Shown here one piece after another: positions 1 through 7,888 of a stretch of 15,571 bases of DNA. The position numbers and the translations under genes are program-made. This stretch comes from an uncultured Eudoraea sp. GTDB taxonomy: Bacteria; Bacteroidota; Bacteroidia; Flavobacteriales; Flavobacteriaceae. The stretch lies in the NCBI GenBank assembly GCA_905479615.1, contig CAJQNH010000234.1:1-15571 (forward strand). The letters run 5' to 3'. The notes under the pieces are model-generated. The model saw only the letters and a program-made list of their open reading frames with translations. It was not told where the DNA came from and did no database searches. Numbering within the stretch: position 1 is the first letter of the stretch; every line of letters begins with the position of its first letter.

Positions 1-360
1 GCTATATTGGATTATATAGCTCCTAAGGGTAATGAGGAAAATGGAGCCATTCAATTCGAAATTAAAGGAACATTAAAAAAACAGGATTCCATCTTTATTC
101 GGGCAGGTCTAAGTGCAAACGCATCAATAATACTGGATAGAGCGGATAGTGTTCTTTCTATAAAAGAAGCGCTGGTTCAATTTGACCCTGAAACCAAAAA
201 GCCTTTTCTAGAAATTGCTACCGGGGATCAGCAATTCGAAAGGAGGGACATAGAATTGGGAATTAGCGATGGAATTTATGTAGAAGTGAAGTCTGGTCTG
301 GAAAAGGAAGATGAGATAAAAGTATGGAACGAAGTAAAACCAGATGAGTTTGAAGGATAG
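1..360 (+). CDS. Periplasmic adaptor (HlyD/MacA-like membrane fusion protein), C-terminal part only
   Basis: The reading frame is open from the first base of the window, so this is the 3' end of a longer gene. The 119 codons visible match the C-terminal beta-barrel and membrane-proximal part of the adaptor at 3680-4819; by eye roughly half of the residues are identical. Shared blocks include IAPKG, IRAG-SANAS, QFD-ET, FER and GISDG, ending in the same K-V-W-N segment. Adaptors of this class bridge an inner-membrane transporter and a TolC-like channel in the periplasm. Unlike its paralog, it ends without a long acidic tail. No terminator is visible in the 90 bases before the ATPase gene, so it is probably cotranscribed with it. 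The lipoyl and coiled-coil parts lie outside the window. Family assignment is by similarity to the downstream adaptor. Confidence 0.9.
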   Translation, partial: AILDYIAPKGNEENGAIQFEIKGTLKKQDSIFIRAGLSANASIILDRADSVLSIKEALVQFDPETKKPFLEIATGDQQFERRDIELGISDGIYVEVKSGLEKEDEIKVWNEVKPDEFEG

Positions 361-450
361 CTTTTTAACAAAATATTTTGAAGATTATTTGTAACATTTT
401 CTCAACTTAACTGTCCTATTAATGGATTTGAGAAACTTAAGAAACTAACC

Positions 451-1152
451 ATGATTGAAATAAAAGATTTACACAAATCCTATAAGATGGGTAGCAATGT
501 TCTGCATGTTTTAAAAGGGATAAATTTCACTGTTGAAGAAGGAGAATTAGTTGCAATTATGGGTTCATCCGGTTCCGGAAAATCTACCCTATTGAATATT
601 CTTGGGATGCTTGATGTGGCTGATTCCGGAGAATACACACTGGATGGCGTTCCAATAAAAAATCTGAATGAGACGAAAGCCGCCAATTACCGGAATAAAT
701 TTTTAGGATTTATTTTTCAATCATTTAATCTTATTAATTACAAAAGCGCACTTGAAAATGTCGCTTTACCTCTGTATTATCAGAAAGTTCCCAGAAAAGA
801 AAGACAGGAAAGAGCGATGAAATATCTCGAACAGGTGGGCCTTAAGGAGTGGGCTACTCATTTGCCGAGTGAACTTTCAGGTGGGCAGAATCAAAGGGTT
901 GCAATTGCAAGGGCAATGGCGTCAGAACCAAAGGTACTTCTTGCAGATGAACCTACAGGAGCCCTGGATAGTACTACTTCTTATGAAGTCATGGATTTAA
1001 TTCAGAAAATTAACGACCAGGGAAATACCATTTTGGTAGTGACCCATGAAGATGATATAGCCCATATGTGTAAACGAATCGTTTACCTTAAAGATGGTAT
1101 TATTGTGGAAGATAAAAAAGTTAAGCAAGTAAGGGCATCAGCGTATGTTTAG
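451..1152 (+). CDS. ABC transporter ATP-binding protein, MacB/LolD type
   Basis: A 233-residue stand-alone nucleotide-binding subunit that would power the FtsX-like permeases encoded directly downstream from the cytoplasmic side. All ABC ATPase motifs are present in order: Walker A GSSGSGKST at residues 38-46 (K44), Q-loop Q90, signature LSGGQ at 142-146, Walker B VLLADEP at 162-168 with catalytic E167, the D-loop in GALD, and the H-loop H199. The DEPTGALDS wording and the short length are typical of the MacB/LolD/FtsE group rather than importer ATPases. The start ATG has no strong ribosome-binding site. The stop overlaps the first permease start by 8 bases, which suggests translational coupling. 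In classical MacB the ATPase is fused to the permease; here it is separate. The substrate cannot be told from sequence; macrolides, peptides, lipoproteins or siderophores are all possible for the family. Confidence 0.95.
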   Translation: MIEIKDLHKSYKMGSNVLHVLKGINFTVEEGELVAIMGSSGSGKSTLLNILGMLDVADSGEYTLDGVPIKNLNETKAANYRNKFLGFIFQSFNLINYKSALENVALPLYYQKVPRKERQERAMKYLEQVGLKEWATHLPSELSGGQNQRVAIARAMASEPKVLLADEPTGALDSTTSYEVMDLIQKINDQGNTILVVTHEDDIAHMCKRIVYLKDGIIVEDKKVKQVRASAYV

Positions 1153-2377
1153 CCGAGACACCTGGAACGAGATATTTGAAACTATTCAAAAAAATAAGCT
1201 TAGGACGTTCCTTTCAGGTTTTACTGTGGCTCTTGGTATATTAATTTTTGTTTCTCTTTTTGGTCTGGGAAACGGACTAATTAACACTTTCGATAAATTT
1301 TTCCAGGAAGACGCCACCAATGTACTCTATTTATTTCCCGGAAAAACCACACTCCCTTATAAAGGGTATAAATCATCAAGGCGAATTGAATTTGAAAATA
1401 GCGATCTCGCAGACATTAAAAAAAATTTCCCCATGTTTCTTGACTATGTAACCCCTAGAATTTCAAGAAACAGATTGGTGAAATTCAAGGAAGAATCTGA
1501 CAATTATAATATTACCGGGGTAGATTGGGGCCACCAATTTGCTGAGAAGACAATTATTATGAAGGGCCGGTACCTAAATGTGGAGGATGTTCGAAAGAAG
1601 ACAAAGTATGCAGTGATTGGGCGTTTAGTGGAACAGGACCTGTTTGGATCTAAAAATGCGATTGGTAAATATTTGGATGTTGGTGGAAGTGTTTTTAAAA
1701 TCATAGGCGTTTTTCAGGACGATGGAGGTGACAGGGAAGAACGAGGAATTTATATTCCTTATACAACGCTTCAACTAATTGAAAAAAACACAGATAAAAT
1801 AGACCAGATGGTTGTGGCCTTTAAACCTGAAATGGGATATGTGGGAGCCATGGCTTTCGAACGTAGTTTGGATAAGTTCTTTAAAGACAAGAAATTCATA
1901 AGTCCGAAAGATCAAAATGGAATTTTCATCAGAAATGTTGCAGACCAATTACAGCAAAATCAACAATTTGCGCGGGTGCTGCAAATCATAGTAGCTTTTG
2001 TGGCTTTTGGGACCATAATTGCCGGCATCATAGGCATAAGTAATATCATGGTATTTGTCGTTAAGGAGCGCACCAAAGAACTGGGTATCCGAAAGGCTTT
2101 GGGCGCCACTCCAAAAGCGGTTATCAGCACTATTTTATTGGAATCGGTTTTTATTACAACAATATCGGGATTTACGGGGATGCTAATTGGAATTGCGCTC
2201 CTTAGTTCTTTGGGAGAGAGTTTGGCGGAAGACTATTTTATTACCAATCCATTTATTAATACAGGCGTAGCTATTTTTGCAACTCTTCTTTTAGTAATGT
2301 TTGGTGCAATTGCGGGCTATATTCCGGCCAAAAGGGCAGCTCGTATTAAACCTATAATAGCATTACGAGATGAATAG
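1145..2377 (+). CDS. FtsX/MacB-type ABC permease (first of two)
   Basis: A 410-residue inner-membrane subunit with the MacB layout: one membrane helix near the N-terminus (about residues 22-46), a large periplasmic MacB-PCD-like domain (about 50-275), and an FtsX domain with three further helices (about 280-306, 328-356 and 372-395). The conserved cytoplasmic coupling motif ERTKELGIRKALGATP lies at 308-323. The C-terminus P-A-K-R-A-A-R-I-K-P--A-L-R is the standard ending of this family. The start ATG lies inside the end of the ATPase gene and the gene overlaps the next permease by 8 bases. MacB-type proteins couple cytoplasmic ATP hydrolysis to work on a periplasmic substrate rather than moving it across the inner membrane. 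With the second permease it probably forms a heterodimer; that is inference. Confidence 0.93.
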   Translation: MFSRDTWNEIFETIQKNKLRTFLSGFTVALGILIFVSLFGLGNGLINTFDKFFQEDATNVLYLFPGKTTLPYKGYKSSRRIEFENSDLADIKKNFPMFLDYVTPRISRNRLVKFKEESDNYNITGVDWGHQFAEKTIIMKGRYLNVEDVRKKTKYAVIGRLVEQDLFGSKNAIGKYLDVGGSVFKIIGVFQDDGGDREERGIYIPYTTLQLIEKNTDKIDQMVVAFKPEMGYVGAMAFERSLDKFFKDKKFISPKDQNGIFIRNVADQLQQNQQFARVLQIIVAFVAFGTIIAGIIGISNIMVFVVKERTKELGIRKALGATPKAVISTILLESVFITTISGFTGMLIGIALLSSLGESLAEDYFITNPFINTGVAIFATLLLVMFGAIAGYIPAKRAARIKPIIALRDE

Positions 2378-3641
2378 TATTCGTTTTCTATTTGATAAAA
2401 ATACCTGGCAGGAAATTTTCGGATCTATCGGAAAGAATAAAACCAGGACTATAATTACTGTTATAGGGGTGTTATGGGGTATTTTTATCTATATCGCTCT
2501 TGCAGGTGCGGCAAAAGGGATGGACAACGGTTTTGAAAAAAACTTTGAAACGGTGGCCAAAAATAGTATCTGGGCCTGGTCTCAAAGTACGAGTATGCCT
2601 TACGCAGGTTTTAAAACAGGTAGAATAATACGGATAAAAGTGAATGATGCTCAGGTCTTGAAAAATAGAATTCCTGAAATACAATATATAGCACCGGTAA
2701 ATACAAAAGGAGCATTTGGAGGGGCGTCTGCGCTAACTGTAAGAGGGATTAAATCTAATAGTTATGCCGTATATGGTTACTTTCCGGAAATAGCAAAGAT
2801 TGCCACCCAGAAAATTTATGATAATGGAAGATTTATTAACGATGAAGATATCGCTCAGGCTAGAAAAGTTTGTGTTATTGGAGATCGTACGCAACAGGAA
2901 TTATTTGATAAGGATGAAGATCCTATAGGGGCTTATATTAGGGTAGAAAATATTTATTTTCAGGTAGTCGGCGTTCATAAATTTGCGCAAACGACACCAT
3001 TTGGAACAGATGGAGATATTTTTATTCCCTTTACTACCTTCAAAAAGCTTTACAATACAGGAGAGGAAGTTCAATTTTTTACAATAGCGGCATATGATGA
3101 TGCCGATGTTATTCAGGTAGAAAAAGATATTAAGGCTGTTTTAAGAAGTATACATAAGGTTCACCCGGAAGATGAACGCGCATTTGGGGCCTTTAATCTT
3201 GGAGAAATATTTAATAAGATTATGGGCTTTGCCAACGGAATAACCTTTTTATCCTTAATTGTTGGAATTGCCACCATCTTGGCGGGAGTAATTGGAATTG
3301 GTAATATCCTGCTAATATCTGTTAAGGAACGAACTAAGGAATTGGGTATTCGCCGGGCATTAGGTGCAACCCCAAGGGAAGTACGTTCTCTGATTATTTT
3401 AGAATCAGTATTTCTTACTATGATTGCCGGAGTTATAGGTATTATACTTGGGGCAGGGGTTTTAAGTTTGATCAATAACCTCACTAAAGATATTGATTTT
3501 CCATATACAAATCCAACAGTTCCCATTCCGTATGTCCTTGGAGCGTTAGCCTTAATGATAATATTGGGAACTCTAATAGGTTCAATTCCTGCACAGCGGG
3601 CGGTGAGTATTAAGCCTATAGATGCCTTAAGAGAAGAATAA
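2370..3641 (+). CDS. FtsX/MacB-type ABC permease (second of two)
   Basis: A 423-residue paralog of the preceding permease with the same topology: a helix at about residues 26-48, a periplasmic domain at about 50-285, and three C-terminal helices at about 290-317, 340-368 and 387-407. The coupling motif ERTKELGIRRALGATP is at 320-335, almost identical to the partner's, whereas the periplasmic domains differ strongly. Both proteins keep an N-terminal N-T-W-x-E-I-F / D-T-W-x-E-I-F segment before helix 1, which supports an origin by gene duplication. The ATG overlaps the upstream stop by 8 bases. The downstream adaptor begins 38 bases later with no terminator between, so the permease, adaptor and channel are probably in one operon. 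Confidence 0.93.
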   Translation: MNSIRFLFDKNTWQEIFGSIGKNKTRTIITVIGVLWGIFIYIALAGAAKGMDNGFEKNFETVAKNSIWAWSQSTSMPYAGFKTGRIIRIKVNDAQVLKNRIPEIQYIAPVNTKGAFGGASALTVRGIKSNSYAVYGYFPEIAKIATQKIYDNGRFINDEDIAQARKVCVIGDRTQQELFDKDEDPIGAYIRVENIYFQVVGVHKFAQTTPFGTDGDIFIPFTTFKKLYNTGEEVQFFTIAAYDDADVIQVEKDIKAVLRSIHKVHPEDERAFGAFNLGEIFNKIMGFANGITFLSLIVGIATILAGVIGIGNILLISVKERTKELGIRRALGATPREVRSLIILESVFLTMIAGVIGIILGAGVLSLINNLTKDIDFPYTNPTVPIPYVLGALALMIILGTLIGSIPAQRAVSIKPIDALREE

Positions 3642-3679
3642 AAAAAACCATTAACTATATACTAACACATTAGATTGAG

Positions 3680-4819
3680 ATGAATAAAATTGTAAAATAT
3701 ATTTTGATTGGGATTCTGGGGCTGGGCGCATTGTGGGCTGCTGCCTTTTTTATAAAATCAAATAGCAAATCGGCTATAACATACGAAACAAAAAACCCAT
3801 TTACTGCAAATATTGAGAAGAAAACGGTAGCCACAGGTAAGGTAATACCTGAGGATGAAATTGAGATCAAACCTCAAATTTCTGGAATTATAGAAAAAAT
3901 TTATCTGGAAGAAGGTGCTCAGGTTAAGGCGGGTGATTTAATTGCCGTAATAAAAGTGGTACCCAATGAGCAATCCTTGAATCAGGCTCGTGGACGGGTA
4001 AGGAATGCAGAGATTCAATTAAGTAATACCGAAATTGAATACAAGCGAAATAAGGCCATATTTGATAAAGGCGTTATTTCGAGTCAGGACTTTAACACCC
4101 TGCAATTACAATATGATCAGGCCATCCAGGAATTAGACAACGCTCGTGCAGATTATCAGATTATTAGAAGAGGCTCTGCCGGAGGTTCTTCAAGTGCGAA
4201 TACCAACATTCGGGCGACGGTTGCAGGCACATTGTTGGAAATTCCGGTAAGGGAAGGAGATCAGGTAATTCAGAGCAATAACTTTAACGATGGAACAACC
4301 ATTGCTACCATTGCCGATTTGGGCAAGATGATTTTTGAAGGAAAGGTTGATGAAGGGGAAGTAGGGAAACTAGAGATAGGCATGCCACTTGAAATTAGTT
4401 TGGGAGCCATAGAAGATGAAAAATTTGAAGCAAAGTTAAAGTTTATCGCACCAAAAGGAATAGAAGAGTCGGGTGCGGTACAATTCAAAATAGAAGGCGA
4501 TGTGGTTGTGGAAGGAGATTTTATGATCAGGGCAGGATATAGTGCTAATGCATCACTGGTACTTGAGAAGAAAGACAGTGTTATGGTAATACCTGAAGCA
4601 CTCCTTCAATTTGATAAGGAAACAGATGAACCCTATGTGGAAGTTGGCGTTGGAGATCAGAAATTTGAGCGCAAAGAAGTTGAAATAGGAATTTCCGATG
4701 GGGTTAACGTGGAAATTATCTCGGGCATAACCGAAGAAGATGAAGTAAAAGTCTGGAATAAAACCGAGCCGATAAAAAAAGGTGAAGACGAAGAGGAAGA
4801 AAGTGAAGAAGAAGATTAA
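3680..4819 (+). CDS. Periplasmic adaptor (HlyD/RND-MFP, MacA-like)
   Basis: A 379-residue adaptor expected to link the ABC permeases to the TolC-like channel encoded next. It has an uncleaved N-terminal membrane anchor (about residues 5-25), a lipoyl-like half motif with P-Q-I-S-G-I-I-E-K-I and E-G-A-Q-V-K-A-G-D (64-85), a coiled-coil hairpin rich in Q, N, R and E (about 96-160), the second lipoyl half around A-T-V-A-G-T-L (179-185), then beta-barrel and membrane-proximal domains. The hairpin is short, as in MacA-like adaptors. The last 12 residues (368-379) hold ten acidic residues, an unusual tail absent from the paralog at 1-360. The ATG at 3680 is chosen because it directly precedes the hydrophobic anchor. 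Confidence 0.94.
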   Translation: MNKIVKYILIGILGLGALWAAAFFIKSNSKSAITYETKNPFTANIEKKTVATGKVIPEDEIEIKPQISGIIEKIYLEEGAQVKAGDLIAVIKVVPNEQSLNQARGRVRNAEIQLSNTEIEYKRNKAIFDKGVISSQDFNTLQLQYDQAIQELDNARADYQIIRRGSAGGSSSANTNIRATVAGTLLEIPVREGDQVIQSNNFNDGTTIATIADLGKMIFEGKVDEGEVGKLEIGMPLEISLGAIEDEKFEAKLKFIAPKGIEESGAVQFKIEGDVVVEGDFMIRAGYSANASLVLEKKDSVMVIPEALLQFDKETDEPYVEVGVGDQKFERKEVEIGISDGVNVEIISGITEEDEVKVWNKTEPIKKGEDEEEESEEED

Positions 4820-4869
4820 TTAATTTAAATACGAATAGTCAATCAATTATAATTATCAAAAAACGACAG

Positions 4870-6210
4870 ATGAAATTTAAAGTTACAGCACTGTTATTCC
4901 TGTTTGGTATTGGAATGGTAATGGCACAGAAAAAGATATGGACCCTTGAAGAATGCGTCAACTACGCAGTTGAAAATAACCTGACCATTCAACAATATGA
5001 ATTGGACCTGGAATTGTCTACGATTGATAAATCGGATGCCATTGGCGACTTCCTTCCTAATTTAAATGGAATGTTAAATGGACAAAGCAATACTGGTCTG
5101 TCTTTTGATCCAACTAACAATCAACCGGTGAACACAACCCAAATAACTTCTTCCGGAAGTGTTACCTCATCGGTAAATTTATTTAATGGATTGAGAAATA
5201 TTCACAGGCTTAACAGGGCTAAACTTAACGCAATTGGAAGCAAATATCGTTTGGACGACCTGGTAAACGATATTCGTTTAAATGTGGCTATAAATTATTT
5301 AAGAATTTTGTCCAACAAGGAAGCTACGAAAGTGGCAAAAGCACTATACGCTGTTACCGAACAGGACTTAAATAAAACCAGAGAATTAGTTGAGTCAGGT
5401 GTGGTAGCCAAAGGAGATTTATTGGAAATTGAAGCTACTGCGGCAACCCGGGAGCAGCAAATTATTAATGCTGAAAACGAAGTTCTTATTTCCCGAATTA
5501 ATTTGGCACAGTTACTGCAAATAACAGATTATGAAAACTTTGATATTTCAGATGCTGAATTTGAGGTTCCTGCTGCAGATATATTGAAAAATTCTCCTAA
5601 GGTTATTTTTGATAAAGCCATGACATATTGGTATGAGACCAAATTTTTCGAGACCAATGTGGATTTGGCAGAAAAAGATTTGGCTATAGCTAAAGGCGCG
5701 TCCTATCCATCGCTAGACGCTTTTTTTAATTATAATACACGTTATTCCGATCAATTTTTTGACCCAATAACAGGACAGGTAATCCCTTTTAAAGATCAGC
5801 TATGGATTAATGACGGTATCGCTTTTGGAGCACAAATAAGTATTCCAGTTTTTAACGGTTTTAGTACTCGGAATAACATTAAACGTTCTGAAATAAATGT
5901 AAAAAAAGCAGAACTGGACCTGGAGCAGAATAAATTGGAACTGGAAACAAATATAAATCAGGCCTACGTGGATGTTATTAATAGTTCTAAAGCCTATGAA
6001 GCCGCCCTTAAGACCCGCGAAGCCAGGACTTTAGCGCTGGATTATTCTAAAGAAAGATTTGATGTTGGTATTATGAACTCATTTGATTATAGCCAGTCGC
6101 AGGCCAGAGTGGATAATGCGGAGGCTGAGGTGATACGCACCAAATACGACTACGCTTTTAGAATAAAAGTATTGGAATTCTACTTTGGACTTCCTATTGT
6201 AATTGATTAA
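4870..6210 (+). CDS. TolC-family outer-membrane efflux channel
   Basis: A 446-residue outer-membrane factor. A signal peptide with the hydrophobic core T-A-L-L-F-L-F-G-I-G-M is probably cleaved after A19 (V-M-A/Q). The mature start W-T-L-E-E-C-V-N-Y-A-V-E-N-N-L is the common opening of Bacteroidota TolC proteins. Two internally related halves follow: long alpha-helical stretches alternate with short beta-strand segments, with N-L-F-N-G-L-R near residue 103 and I-P-V-F-N-G-F-S near residue 325 as the equivalent beta-strand turns. TolC trimers form the exit duct of tripartite pumps. The gene follows the adaptor after 50 bases and is closed by a strong terminator, so it completes the operon. Confidence 0.95.
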   Translation: MKFKVTALLFLFGIGMVMAQKKIWTLEECVNYAVENNLTIQQYELDLELSTIDKSDAIGDFLPNLNGMLNGQSNTGLSFDPTNNQPVNTTQITSSGSVTSSVNLFNGLRNIHRLNRAKLNAIGSKYRLDDLVNDIRLNVAINYLRILSNKEATKVAKALYAVTEQDLNKTRELVESGVVAKGDLLEIEATAATREQQIINAENEVLISRINLAQLLQITDYENFDISDAEFEVPAADILKNSPKVIFDKAMTYWYETKFFETNVDLAEKDLAIAKGASYPSLDAFFNYNTRYSDQFFDPITGQVIPFKDQLWINDGIAFGAQISIPVFNGFSTRNNIKRSEINVKKAELDLEQNKLELETNINQAYVDVINSSKAYEAALKTREARTLALDYSKERFDVGIMNSFDYSQSQARVDNAEAEVIRTKYDYAFRIKVLEFYFGLPIVID

Positions 6211-6232
6211 ATATAAGTTTTAAATTAGTTTG

Positions 6233-6268
6233 GGCCTGTTGAGTGTTTAAACCCCAACAGGTCTTTTT
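6233..6268 (+). terminator. Intrinsic terminator after the TolC gene
   Basis: A 9-bp stem pairs GGCCTGTTG (6233-6241) with CAACAGGTC (6255-6263), all paired with one G-U, around a 13-base loop and followed at once by five T (6264-6268). It lies 22 bases after the TolC stop and ends the efflux operon. Its T-run merges into the candidate tsaB promoter. Confidence 0.85.
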
Positions 6269-6275
6269 ATATTTG
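6268..6275 (+). promoter_or_regulatory. Candidate -7 promoter box of tsaB
   Basis: TATATTTG matches the Bacteroidota -7 consensus TAnnTTTG exactly. The expected -33 position falls in the loop of the upstream terminator and has only a weak match (GTTT). The ATG follows 10 bases after the box, implying a leader of only a few bases. The call rests on consensus match and position. Confidence 0.45.
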
Positions 6276-6285
6276 CTCCTCAGAT

Positions 6286-6957
6286 ATGGCTTTAATTTTA
6301 AATATTGAGACTGCGACCACCAATTGTTCTGTAAGCATTGGTAAAGAAGGTCGTATGATTGCATTAAGGGAACAGAATAGCGCATCCTATTCGCATTCTG
6401 AGGATTTACACTTTTTTATAAAGGAATCTCTGCATGCGGCTTCCATCTCTGTTGATGATCTGAATGCCATAGCCGTTAGCAAAGGCCCGGGTTCTTATAC
6501 CGGCCTGCGGATAGGTGTTTCTGCGGCGAAAGGACTTTGTTTTGCCTTAGACCTTCCTCTTATAGGCATCTCCACGTTAGAAAGTATGGCATCTCAGCTT
6601 ATAATAAAGGATGGTGTTGTGATTCCTGTTCTCGATGCAAGACGCATGGAGGTGTACTCTGCAGTATACAATTCCAATTATGATAAAATAAGGGAAACCA
6701 GTGTAGAGGAGATTAAATCTAATTCATTTGCTCAATTTGTTGAACAGGGAAAAGTATATATTATTGGAAGTGGAGCGGTTAAATGTCGGGAAATTTTGGA
6801 ACACCCGAATTTTGTGTTTGATGATTCCATAATGCCTTCGGCCCGGGAAATGTGCTCACTGTCTTACAAAGAATTCAAATTGAATAACTTTGAAAATACA
6901 GCATATTTTGAGCCAGATTATTTGAAGGAATTTATTATTCAACAAAGAAAGAAATAG
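6286..6957 (+). CDS. tsaB: tRNA N6-threonylcarbamoyladenosine (t6A37) biosynthesis protein TsaB
   Basis: A 223-residue TsaB (YeaZ) homolog. TsaB is the scaffold partner of TsaD and TsaE, which together transfer the threonylcarbamoyl group to A37 of ANN-decoding tRNAs in the cytoplasm. Diagnostic stretches are I-L-N-I-E-T-A-T-T-N-C-S-V-S at the N-terminus, the hallmark K-G-P-G-S-Y-T-G-L-R-I-G at residues 66-77, and I-P-V-L-D-A-R-R-M-E-V-Y at 113-124. TsaB has the ASKHA fold but lacks catalytic activity of its own. The length is normal. The gene stands alone, behind a terminator and convergent with the MscS gene. No Shine-Dalgarno sequence precedes the ATG, consistent with the very short leader inferred from the candidate promoter. 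Confidence 0.96.
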   Translation: MALILNIETATTNCSVSIGKEGRMIALREQNSASYSHSEDLHFFIKESLHAASISVDDLNAIAVSKGPGSYTGLRIGVSAAKGLCFALDLPLIGISTLESMASQLIIKDGVVIPVLDARRMEVYSAVYNSNYDKIRETSVEEIKSNSFAQFVEQGKVYIIGSGAVKCREILEHPNFVFDDSIMPSAREMCSLSYKEFKLNNFENTAYFEPDYLKEFIIQQRKK

Positions 6958-6982
6958 AGACTACCAAAACTTGTTACCCAAT

Positions 6983-7804
6983 TTATTTTGGAGTATGCAC
7001 CACTCTTTGTGGAAACGGAATTTCAATATTTGCTTTATCAAATCTACTTTTAAGCTCTTCAATTACAAAAAAATGAGCTGCCCAAAAGTCTTCATTTTTA
7101 GCCCAGAAACGCAGGGTAAGATTTACAGAGCTATCTCCCAATTCACCCACAAAAACCTGGGGTTCGGGATCTTTTAATATAGTTGTTTGTTCCTTGCATA
7201 TTTGTAACAGAATATCTTTAGCTTCTTTTATATTTGAGCCATATCCTATACCAACATCAATTTTATCTCTCCTGGTTTCTTCTGCATTGTAATTGATGAT
7301 GTTATTATTGGAAAGTTGCCCATTAGGAATAATAGCCAATTGGTTTCCAAAAGTATTTATCTTGGTAGTAAAAATGGTAATATCCTTTACGGTGCCATCT
7401 ATTCCTTGGGCGGAAATAAAGTCTCCAATCTTAAAGGGTTTAAAAAAGAGGATTAAGATGCCACCGGCAAAGTTGGCTAAAGATCCCTGAAGAGCCAGGC
7501 CAATGGCAAGTCCGGCAGATCCTAAAACTGCCAGCAGGGATGAAGATTCTACACCTAACTGTGTAACGACCGCAACAAAGAGAACGACCTTCAGTCCTAC
7601 ACTAATCAATTGCATTAGGAAAGACTCCAGCGCTAGGTCATAATCTTTACGTTCAAAAAATTTTCGTGTTAAGCGGTTAATAAATTTTATAAACCATAAA
7701 CCTGCTATTAAAATAATAATAGCCGTGATTATATCGGGAAAAACCTCCCAAAACCAGCTTATTGCATTTTCTACGTGTTTGTCGTAATTAGATAACTCTT
7801 CCAT
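6983..7804 (-). CDS. MscS-family small-conductance mechanosensitive channel
   Basis: A 273-residue inner-membrane channel that would release solutes upon hypo-osmotic stress. Three membrane helices are visible (about residues 23-42, 62-83 and 88-122). The pore helix has the Gly/Ala-rich pattern L-G-S-A-G-L-A-I-G-L-A-L-Q-G-S-L-A-N, typical of MscS TM3. The beta domain contains I-P-N-G (159-162), and the protein ends with the family's I-P-F-P-Q-R near the C-terminus. I chose the ATG at 7804 (M-E-E-L-S-N-Y). An in-frame TTG upstream at 7843 would add 13 residues but is less likely, and the chosen ATG follows an A-rich stretch. It converges on tsaB with only 25 bases between the stops. It lies 84 bases downstream of the DUF255 gene on the same strand, with no terminator recognised in the gap. 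Confidence 0.95.
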   Translation of the reverse strand: MEELSNYDKHVENAISWFWEVFPDIITAIIILIAGLWFIKFINRLTRKFFERKDYDLALESFLMQLISVGLKVVLFVAVVTQLGVESSSLLAVLGSAGLAIGLALQGSLANFAGGILILFFKPFKIGDFISAQGIDGTVKDITIFTTKINTFGNQLAIIPNGQLSNNNIINYNAEETRRDKIDVGIGYGSNIKEAKDILLQICKEQTTILKDPEPQVFVGELGDSSVNLTLRFWAKNEDFWAAHFFVIEELKSRFDKANIEIPFPQRVVHTPK

Positions 7805-7888
7805 AGTTTTTTTTTGAAGAGCAATATTATTAAAACAATTCAAATATTGCCAATAAAAGGAGTGAAAAATTAATAGAAATGGGTATTG

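Noticed and set aside
369..380. Perfect palindrome CAAAATATTTTG after the first adaptor
   Set aside because: AT-only apart from the ends and likely by chance in DNA of this composition; no T-run for a terminator.
3161..3526. A 121-codon open frame on the minus strand
   Set aside because: It lies fully inside the second permease, whose protein motifs are unmistakable; it is a shadow of that coding sequence with low-complexity translation.
6964..6991. CCAAAA / TTTTGG inverted repeat between tsaB and the MscS gene
   Set aside because: Only six pairs, mostly A-T, with a long loop and no T-run; too weak to call a terminator.
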